A DNA stretch of 64,000 nucleotides. Source: Foliimonas ilicis (lineage in GTDB: Bacteria; Pseudomonadota; Alphaproteobacteria; Rhizobiales; Rhizobiaceae). Made by a program: the position numbers and the translations under genes. The stretch is taken from the NCBI RefSeq assembly GCF_039939195.1, contig NZ_JBDUUH010000004.1:124001-188000 (forward strand), given 5' to 3'. Below the pieces are notes generated by a model that saw only the letters and a program-made list of their open reading frames with translations, ran no database searches and was not told the DNA's origin. This document shows positions 57,803 through 64,000 of the stretch, one piece after another; position 1 is the first letter of the stretch; every line of letters begins with the position of its first letter.

Positions 57803-59308
57803 TCAGTTCGCCGCCGCGGTTTGCGCGGCGTCGAGCGATACGGTGATGTTGTTTACCAGCGCCTGTACCGAGGCAGCGGTCGCATCGAGGACCGGAGCCG
57901 GATAGACGCCGAAGAAAATAACCAGCACGACCAGCGGATAGATGATCAGCTTTTCGCGGGCGGAAAGGTCGAGCATGCCCTTCAGGCTTTCCTTGGTGAG
58001 CGCTCCGAACATGACCTTGCGGTAGAGCCAGAGCGCATAGGCCGCCGAAAGGATGACGCCGGATGCCGCAAACAATGCGACCCAGGTGTTGACCTTGAAC
58101 ACGCCGAACAGCGTCAGGAACTCACCGACGAAGCCGGACGTGCCGGGCAGACCGACATTGGCCATGGTGAAGATCAGGAACACCACCGCATATTTCGGCA
58201 TGTTGTTGACCAGACCGCCATAGGCCGCGATTTCACGCGTATGCATGCGGTCGTAGACGACACCGACGCAAAGGAACAGCGCGCCGGAAACGAGGCCGTG
58301 GCTCAGCATCTGGAATATCGAGCCCTGAATGCCTTCCGGGTTCATCGCGAAGATGCCCATCGTTACATAGCCCATATGCGCGACCGACGAATAAGCGATC
58401 AGCTTCTTGATGTCTTCCTGCATCAGCGCGACCAGCGATGTGTAGATGATCGCGATGGCAGAAAGTGCAAAGACGAAGGGCGCGAACATGTCGGACGCAA
58501 GCGGGAACATCGGCAGCGAGAAGCGCAGGAAGCCGTAGCCGCCCATCTTCAAGAGGATGCCCGCCAGAATGACCGAACCGGCGGTCGGCGCTTCGACGTG
58601 CGCATCCGGCAACCAGGTGTGGACCGGCCACATCGGCATCTTCACCGCGAAGGACGCGAAGAAGGCCAGCCATAGCCATGTCTGCATGTTGGCCGGGAAG
58701 TCATACGCAAGCAGCGTCGGGATGTCAGTCGTACCGGCCTGCCAGAACATCGCCATGATGGCGAGCAGCATCAGCACCGAACCGAGCAGCGTGTAGAGGA
58801 AGAACTTGAAGCTTGCATAAACGCGGCGCTTGCCGCCCCACACACCGATGATGATGAACATCGGGATCAGGCCTGCTTCGAAGAACACGTAGAACAGCAC
58901 GATGTCGAGCGCGCAGAACACGCCGATCATCAGCGTTTCCAGAACCAGAAACGCGATCATGTATTCCTTGACGCGCGTGTCGATCGACCTCAGCGATGCG
59001 AGGATGCAGAGCGGCATCAGGAAAGTCGTGAGGATGACGAACAGCATCGAAATGCCGTCCACGCCCATATGATACGAAATGCCGGAATCGAGCCAGGCAG
59101 CCTTCTCGACCATCTGGAAACCGGGTTCGACATTGTCGAAGCCGATCCAGATGAGCAGCGACAGCAGGAAGGTGAATACCGTGGTCAGCAACGCAACATT
59201 ACGGATGTTGCGGCGCGCGCCCTCGCCTTCCTCGCGAATGAGCAGGATCAGGAACGCACCGACCAGCGGCAGGAACGTGACCGTAGATAGGATCGGCCAA
59301 TCAGTCAT
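57803..59308 (-). CDS. nuoM: NADH-quinone oxidoreductase subunit M
   Basis: 501-aa antiporter-like subunit with about 14 helices. VKMPMWPVHTWLPDAHVEAPTAGSVILA-type block and KKLIAYSSVAHMGYV carry the conserved proton-path Lys residues, and Glu in an N-terminal helix (VLETLMIGVFCALD) is the usual essential Glu. ATG overlaps the nuoL stop (TGATG). Confidence 0.96.
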   Translation of the reverse strand: MTDWPILSTVTFLPLVGAFLILLIREEGEGARRNIRNVALLTTVFTFLLSLLIWIGFDNVEPGFQMVEKAAWLDSGISYHMGVDGISMLFVILTTFLMPLCILASLRSIDTRVKEYMIAFLVLETLMIGVFCALDIVLFYVFFEAGLIPMFIIIGVWGGKRRVYASFKFFLYTLLGSVLMLLAIMAMFWQAGTTDIPTLLAYDFPANMQTWLWLAFFASFAVKMPMWPVHTWLPDAHVEAPTAGSVILAGILLKMGGYGFLRFSLPMFPLASDMFAPFVFALSAIAIIYTSLVALMQEDIKKLIAYSSVAHMGYVTMGIFAMNPEGIQGSIFQMLSHGLVSGALFLCVGVVYDRMHTREIAAYGGLVNNMPKYAVVFLIFTMANVGLPGTSGFVGEFLTLFGVFKVNTWVALFAASGVILSAAYALWLYRKVMFGALTKESLKGMLDLSAREKLIIYPLVVLVIFFGVYPAPVLDATAASVQALVNNITVSLDAAQTAAAN

Positions 59309-61296
59309 CAGAAGCTGCTCCCGAGCATCATCCAGGTGACGAGGGCTGCGACGCCGATCAACATGGCAAATGCGTAGTGATAGAGATAACCGCTCTGTAG
59401 CTTGACGACGCGGTCTGTAATGTCGATCACGCGCGCCGACACACCGTCCGGCCCGAAGCCGTCGATGACAACGCCGTCACCCTTTTTCCAGAGGAATGTG
59501 CCGAGCCACTTGGCCGAGCGCACGAAAAGGAAATCGTAGAGTTCGTCGAAATACCACTTGTTGAGCAGGAAGGCGTACAGCCCGCGATGGCGCGCTGCAA
59601 TCTCCTTCGGCATTTCCGGCGAGCGGATGTAGAATTTCCACGCCACCGCGAAGCCGATCAGCATCGCAACGAACGGTGCAAGCTTCACCCACAGCGGAAC
59701 ATCGTGGAAGTCGTGCAGGATGTGGTTGCTTTCGAGCGTGAACAGCGCCGTCTTCCAGAAATCCTCATAGTGATGACCGATGAAGTATTCATGGAAAATC
59801 ACGCCTGCGAACAATGCGCCGACCGCCAGGATGAACAGCGGCACCAGCATGACCGGCGGCGATTCATGCACATGGTGCATGACGTCGGCAGTCGCGCGCG
59901 GCTTGCCGTGGAACGTCATGAAAATCAGACGCCATGAGTAGAAGCTGGTGAAGCAGGCGGCGATGACGAGAACTGCGAAGGCGAATCCCGCAACCGCATT
60001 GTGGCCGACAAAAGCACCTTCGATGATCGCGTCCTTCGAGAAGAAGCCTGCAGTGCCGATGATCGTGCCCGGAATACCGACGCCAGTCAGCGCGATCGTT
60101 CCGATGACCATCATCCAGTAGGTGCTTGGGATCAGCTTGCGTAGACCGCCCATCTTGCGCATGTCCTGCTCGTCAGAAACGGCATGGATGACCGAACCCG
60201 AACCAAGGAACAGCAGCGCCTTGAAGAAGGCATGCGTGAACAGATGGAAGATGGCCGCGCTGTAAAAGCCCATGCCGAGCGCCACGAACATATAGCCGAG
60301 CTGCGAGCAGGTCGAATAAGCGATGACGCGCTTGATGTCGTTCTGAACAAGACCGACAGTCGCGGCGAAAAATGCCGTGAACGCGCCGATGAAGGTGACG
60401 ACCGTGAGTGCCGTGACTGACAGCTCGAACACCGGCGACAAGCGCGCCAGCATGAACACGCCGGCGGTGACCATCGTCGCGGCATGGATCAGCGCGGAAA
60501 CCGGCGTCGGGCCTTCCATGGCGTCCGGCAACCAGGTGTGCAGTGGAACCTGCGCCGACTTGCCCATCGCGCCCATGAACAGCAGCAGGCAGACGACTGT
60601 AAGTGCTGCCTGATTGTTCAGCGCGTAGCCAAGGAAGTTCAGTGCGGTATCGGTGCTTTCAGCGGCACCTTCAACAGGAATGAAAGCTGCGACATTGGCA
60701 AAGATCGTGTCGAAATTCACCGAGCCGGTCAGCGCGAACAGGCCGAAGATGCCGAGCAGAAACCCGAAATCGCCGACGCGGTTGACGACGAATGCCTTGA
60801 TGGCGGCAGCACTTGCCGATGGCTTCTTGTACCAGAAGCCGATCAGCAGATAGGACGCGAGGCCTACGCCTTCCCAGCCGAAGAACATCTGGATCAGATT
60901 GTCCGACGTCACCAGCATCAGCATGGCGAAGGTGAAGAGCGACAGATATGCGAAGAAGCGCGGCCGATGCGGATCGTGATGCATGTAGCCGATCGAATAG
61001 ATGTGAACGAGTGCGGAAACCGTGTTCACGACGACGAGCATAACCACCGTCAGCGTGTCGATGCGCAAAGCCCAGTTTGCTTCGAGCGCGCCGGACTGGA
61101 TGAAGCGCAGCACCGGAACGGTGAACGCCTCCTGCCCGCTAAGGCCGACCATGAAGAACGCGACCCATGACAGGGCCGCAGCAATGACCAGAAAGCCTGA
61201 CGTGATGTATTCGGACGCTTTCGCGCCGAGCGACGTTCCGAAAAGCCCAACGATCAGGAAGCCGAGAAGCGGCAGGAAGACGATTGCCTGATACAT
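59308..61296 (-). CDS. nuoL: NADH-quinone oxidoreductase subunit L
   Basis: 662-aa antiporter-like subunit with about 16 helices and the long C-terminal lateral helix region (about 530-590). Conserved blocks WEGVGLASYLLIGFWY, VPLHTWLPDAMEGPTPVSALIHAATM and KRVIAYSTCSQLGYM are visible. It is the distal proton pump of complex I. Eight bases after nuoK. Confidence 0.96.
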   Translation of the reverse strand: MYQAIVFLPLLGFLIVGLFGTSLGAKASEYITSGFLVIAAALSWVAFFMVGLSGQEAFTVPVLRFIQSGALEANWALRIDTLTVVMLVVVNTVSALVHIYSIGYMHHDPHRPRFFAYLSLFTFAMLMLVTSDNLIQMFFGWEGVGLASYLLIGFWYKKPSASAAAIKAFVVNRVGDFGFLLGIFGLFALTGSVNFDTIFANVAAFIPVEGAAESTDTALNFLGYALNNQAALTVVCLLLFMGAMGKSAQVPLHTWLPDAMEGPTPVSALIHAATMVTAGVFMLARLSPVFELSVTALTVVTFIGAFTAFFAATVGLVQNDIKRVIAYSTCSQLGYMFVALGMGFYSAAIFHLFTHAFFKALLFLGSGSVIHAVSDEQDMRKMGGLRKLIPSTYWMMVIGTIALTGVGIPGTIIGTAGFFSKDAIIEGAFVGHNAVAGFAFAVLVIAACFTSFYSWRLIFMTFHGKPRATADVMHHVHESPPVMLVPLFILAVGALFAGVIFHEYFIGHHYEDFWKTALFTLESNHILHDFHDVPLWVKLAPFVAMLIGFAVAWKFYIRSPEMPKEIAARHRGLYAFLLNKWYFDELYDFLFVRSAKWLGTFLWKKGDGVVIDGFGPDGVSARVIDITDRVVKLQSGYLYHYAFAMLIGVAALVTWMMLGSSF

Positions 61297-61303
61297 AATC
61301 CGC

Positions 61304-61612
61304 TCAGCCCTTCATCATGTTGACGTCTTCGACCGCGATCGAGCCGCGGTTGCGGAAGAAGACGACGAGTATGGCAAGTCCGATCGCAGCTTCGGCAGCG
61401 GCAACCGTCAGCACGAACAGGGCGAACACCTGGCCGACCATATCGCCAAGAGCCGCCGAAAAGGCGACGAAATTGATGTTGACGGCAAGCAGGATCAACT
61501 CGACCGACATAAGAATGACGATGACGTTCTTGCGGTTCAGGAAGATGCCGAAAATGCCGATCGTGAAAAGCACGGCCGATAAGGTCAGATAATGTGAGAT
61601 GCCGACTTCCAT
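61304..61612 (-). CDS. nuoK: NADH-quinone oxidoreductase subunit K
   Basis: 102-aa subunit with three helices; the two buried Glu residues are in MSVELILLAVNINFV and AAAEAAIGLAILV. ATG 61612 gives the standard 102-aa length; a TTG two codons upstream is unlikely. Overlaps the nuoJ stop by ATGA-type contact. Confidence 0.96.
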   Translation of the reverse strand: MEVGISHYLTLSAVLFTIGIFGIFLNRKNVIVILMSVELILLAVNINFVAFSAALGDMVGQVFALFVLTVAAAEAAIGLAILVVFFRNRGSIAVEDVNMMKG

Positions 61613-61614
61613 CG

Positions 61615-62235
61615 TCAAATTCCCTTGCCCGTTTCGACTTTTTTGATCTCGATCGCGTTTTCGGGAGTGCGGCTCACCTGCTCCGCGATGCTCTGGCGCT
61701 TGACATTGGGCTTGTGGCGCAGCGTCAGCACGATCGCGCCGATCATTGCGACTAGCAGGATCAGGCCCGCGATCTGGAAGATGAAGATGTAGTCCGTATA
61801 GAGAATGTCGCCGAGCGCCGCCGTGTTGTGACGCGTCACGATATCAGGCGTCGGCTGCGCAATCGTGTCCGCAAGCTGCGGCGCGAAGGTGTAGCCGCCG
61901 ACAACGACGATCAGCTCGGCTGCGAGGATCAACCCGACCATCGCGCCAATAGGCGCATATTGAAGAGCGCCCTGCTTCAGCTCGGCAAAATCGACGTCGA
62001 GCATCATCACCACGAAAAGGAACAGAACCGCCACCGCGCCGACATAAACGACCAGCAGGATCATCGCCAGGAATTCGGCGCCCGTCAGAAGGAAGAGCCC
62101 GGCCGCATTGAAGAAGGTCAGGATCAGATAGAGAACCGAATGAACGGGATTGCGCGCGGAAATGACCATGAAGGCCGATCCGATCGCGATGAAGGCGAAG
62201 AGGTAGAAAAATACCGCCTCAAGTCCGTTAAGCAT
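61615..62235 (-). CDS. nuoJ: NADH-quinone oxidoreductase subunit J
   Basis: 206-aa subunit with five helices (FFYLFAFIAIGSAFMVISA near the N-terminus; EFLAMILLVVYVGAVAVLFLFVVMML conserved helix 3). A C-terminal hydrophilic tail follows the last helix. ATG 62235 marks the family start; an upstream in-frame extension is not expected. The 129-base gap to nuoI is the largest in the operon and carries no evident gene. Confidence 0.95.
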   Translation of the reverse strand: MLNGLEAVFFYLFAFIAIGSAFMVISARNPVHSVLYLILTFFNAAGLFLLTGAEFLAMILLVVYVGAVAVLFLFVVMMLDVDFAELKQGALQYAPIGAMVGLILAAELIVVVGGYTFAPQLADTIAQPTPDIVTRHNTAALGDILYTDYIFIFQIAGLILLVAMIGAIVLTLRHKPNVKRQSIAEQVSRTPENAIEIKKVETGKGI

Positions 62236-62364
62236 GGGTTCCCCCGGGTTTCCATTTCGGGCCTGCGCATAAGCACTTCGCCCGTTGTCGCTCTGCCCCG
62301 CCTCCGGGTTCAAAGCTGCGTGTCCACTTAAACGACGCTTGCGGCGCCGTCCATATTTCTAGCC

Positions 62365-62859
62365 TTAGCGATACGGTGCATCCAAAGACATATTGCGAGC
62401 GATTTCGCGCTCCCAACGGTCGCCATTCGCAAGCAGCCTGTCCTTGTCGTAATAAAGCTCTTCGCGCGTCTCCGTCGCGAATTCGAAATTCGGTCCCTCG
62501 ACGATGGCGTCCACCGGGCAGGCTTCCTGACAGAAGCCACAATAGATGCACTTCACCATGTCGATGTCGTAACGCACCGTGCGGCGCGTGCCGTCGTTGC
62601 GGCGCGGGCCAGCTTCGATGGTGATCGCCTGCGCCGGGCAGATCGCTTCGCACAGCTTGCAGGCAATGCAGCGCTCTTCGCCGTTCGGATAGCGGCGCAA
62701 AGCATGCTCGCCACGGAAGCGCGGGCTGATCGGGCCTTTTTCGTGCGGGTAGTTGATCGTTTCCTTCGGCGCAAAGAACTGGCGCATCGAAAGGAAGAAC
62801 GCTCCCACGAATTCTTTAAGAAGCAGCGATTTTGCAGCCTGGGCTAACGCCGACATCAT
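62365..62859 (-). CDS. nuoI: NADH-quinone oxidoreductase subunit I
   Basis: 164-aa subunit with two 4Fe-4S clusters: CIACKLCEAICP (Cys64, 67, 70, 74) and CIYCGFCQEACP (Cys104, 107, 110, 114). It carries N6a and N6b and passes electrons towards the quinone site. ATG 62859 overlaps the preceding small gene's stop; a second ATG follows at once. Confidence 0.97.
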   Translation of the reverse strand: MMSALAQAAKSLLLKEFVGAFFLSMRQFFAPKETINYPHEKGPISPRFRGEHALRRYPNGEERCIACKLCEAICPAQAITIEAGPRRNDGTRRTVRYDIDMVKCIYCGFCQEACPVDAIVEGPNFEFATETREELYYDKDRLLANGDRWEREIARNMSLDAPYR

Positions 62860-63050
62860 TATTCTCCAGCAAACAGCGGGCCAACGAAGTAGCCCACGAT
62901 CGGGAGAAGCACGAACTGGCTCACTCCCGTAACATTCAACACTTTTTTCGTCTCGGGCAGATCGACCCGCGAAGCCAGAAGCCGCAGCAGTGCAAAATCC
63001 ACCACAGCGATAACCAGCCCCACAAGCGCGCCGATCAGGCCCGCAGACAT
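62859..63050 (-). CDS. Small membrane protein between nuoH and nuoI
   Basis: 63-aa protein with two hydrophobic helices (LIGALVGLVIAVVDFALLRLLA and FVLLPIVGYFVGPLFAG) around a polar loop containing DLPETKKVLN. Its ATG overlaps the nuoH stop (TAATG) and its stop overlaps the nuoI start, so it is translated with complex I. No standard Nuo subunit fits. An assembly factor or a lineage-specific accessory subunit are both possible. Confidence 0.75.
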   Translation of the reverse strand: MSAGLIGALVGLVIAVVDFALLRLLASRVDLPETKKVLNVTGVSQFVLLPIVGYFVGPLFAGE

Positions 63051-64000
63051 TATGCCATTCCCGTGAATTTCAGGAACGCAGCAGTTGCCACGACCATGAA
63101 CAGCGAGATCGGCAGAAACACTTTCCAGCCAAGACGCATGAGCTGGTCGTAGCGGTAGCGCGGCACGAACGCCTTGACGATCGAGAACATGAAGAAGCCG
63201 AGGCAGACCTTCAGCACGAACCAGATGACGCCCGGAACCCAGGTGAACGGCGCGAAATCGAACGGAGGCAGCCAGCCACCCATGAACAGGATCGCCATCA
63301 GCGCGCACATCAGAACGATCGCGACATACTCGCCGAGGAAGAACAGCAGGAACGGCGTCGACGAATATTCGATCATGTGACCGGCGACGAGTTCCGACTC
63401 GGCCTCGACCAGATCGAAAGGCGGCCTGTTCGTTTCCGCCAGCGCGGAAATGAAGAAGATCACGAACATCGGAAACAGCACCAGCCAATGCCAGTCGAGG
63501 AACGAATTCGGCAGGCCCATCATGGTTCCGAGACCGTCGCGCTGTGCCAGAACGATGTCGGTGAGATTGAGCGAACCGACGCAGAGCAGCACGGTTACGA
63601 TCACGAAGCCGATGGAAACCTCATAGGAAACCATCTGTGCAGCCGAACGCAGCGCGCCGAGGAACGGGTATTTCGAGTTCGATGCCCAGCCGCCCATGAT
63701 GACGCCGTAGACCTCGAGCGAGGAAATGGCGAACACGTAGAGAATGCCGACATTGATATTGGCGATCGCCCAGCCTTCATTGACCGGAATGACCGCCCAT
63801 GTGGCGATGGCCAGAACCGCAGAAACCAGCGGGGCAAGCAGGAACACGCCCTTGTTCGCGCCCGATGGAATGATCGGCTCTTTGAAGACGAACTTCAAAA
63901 GATCGGCAAAGGACTGCAAAAGGCCGAAAGGACCGACGACGTTCGGGCCACGGCGAAGCTGCACGGCAGCCCAGATCTTGCGATCCGCGTAAAGCAAGAA
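63050..64000 (-). CDS. nuoH: NADH-quinone oxidoreductase subunit H (5' end outside window)
   Basis: C-terminal about 316 residues of NuoH, open at the right edge, so roughly 30 residues are missing. Visible are DRKIWAAVQLRRGPNVVGPFG, LLQSFADLLKFVFKEP, the quinone-path block SALAETNRPPFDLVEAESELVAG and the last helices. NuoH forms part of the quinone cavity of complex I. Confidence 0.96.
   Translation of the reverse strand, partial: FLLYADRKIWAAVQLRRGPNVVGPFGLLQSFADLLKFVFKEPIIPSGANKGVFLLAPLVSAVLAIATWAVIPVNEGWAIANINVGILYVFAISSLEVYGVIMGGWASNSKYPFLGALRSAAQMVSYEVSIGFVIVTVLLCVGSLNLTDIVLAQRDGLGTMMGLPNSFLDWHWLVLFPMFVIFFISALAETNRPPFDLVEAESELVAGHMIEYSSTPFLLFFLGEYVAIVLMCALMAILFMGGWLPPFDFAPFTWVPGVIWFVLKVCLGFFMFSIVKAFVPRYRYDQLMRLGWKVFLPISLFMVVATAAFLKFTGMA

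Overview
The window looks like part of the main chromosome of a Brucellaceae-type alphaproteobacterium (Brucella/Ochrobactrum relatives). This is an inference from the rhizobial-type nuoH..N-birA-rnj-mce-DUF1467-proS-lolC-lolD gene order, the Rhizobiales-type aerobic cobalamin genes under a B12 riboswitch, the DUF1127/DUF982/DUF1194 small-family genes, and RIME-like and other Rhizobiales-style intergenic palindromes. Both strands are densely coded, many neighbours share ATGA or TGATG junctions, and I see no insertion sequence, prophage or CRISPR array.

Layout. 1-3.9 kb: start of a LysR regulator, a DUF1127 protein, an unlisted 46-aa protein with its own terminator, a GbdR-like (DJ-1/AraC) regulator, a coupled carbon-nitrogen hydrolase, and an exported vWA-like DUF1194 protein. 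4.0-6.6 kb: a FAD-GcvT demethylating oxidoreductase. 6.7-14.5 kb: a seven-gene minus-strand operon whose first two genes resemble mycobacterial decaprenyl-phosphoryl-pentose enzymes (HAD-UbiA fusion, DprE1-like oxidase), followed by an ArnE/SMR-like membrane protein, an extended SDR, a class III aminotransferase, a polytopic GT-C-like protein and an FkbM methyltransferase. 14.6-17.5 kb: a small exported protein and a DUF3772/MscS channel.

17.7-32.4 kb is a methylamine/betaine catabolic block: heterotetrameric sarcosine oxidase soxBDAG, an alpha/beta hydrolase, a nitroreductase, an XRE-cupin regulator, two more FAD-GcvT enzymes (one close to dimethylglycine dehydrogenase), a PLP aminotransferase coupled to the second, and a creatininase-family amidohydrolase. 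With the GbdR-like regulator at 1.3 kb this suggests stepwise N-demethylation of betaine-derived compounds with one-carbon transfer to tetrahydrofolate. 32.4-37.2 kb holds late cobalamin genes (cobC, cobD, cobO, cobP), the cbtAB cobalt transporter and a minus-strand B12 riboswitch.

37.4-49.2 kb is mixed: DUF1624 and isoprenylcysteine-methyltransferase-like membrane proteins, a MerR regulator, mgtE, PQQ glucose dehydrogenase, a flavodoxin-fold oxidoreductase, sodC, a 3-methyladenine glycosylase, several small proteins, tRNA-Leu(GAG), lipB, a 28-aa membrane peptide and a DUF4239 protein. 49.3-64.0 kb is housekeeping: lolDC, proS, a candidate sRNA, DUF1467, mce, rnj, birA and nuoN-M-L-K-J-I-(small membrane gene)-H, with nuoH running off the end.

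The two most interesting signals are the lipid-linked pentose operon with its unexpected aminotransferase, and a palindromic operator found inside that operon that also occurs twice in front of the distant XRE-cupin regulator gene.
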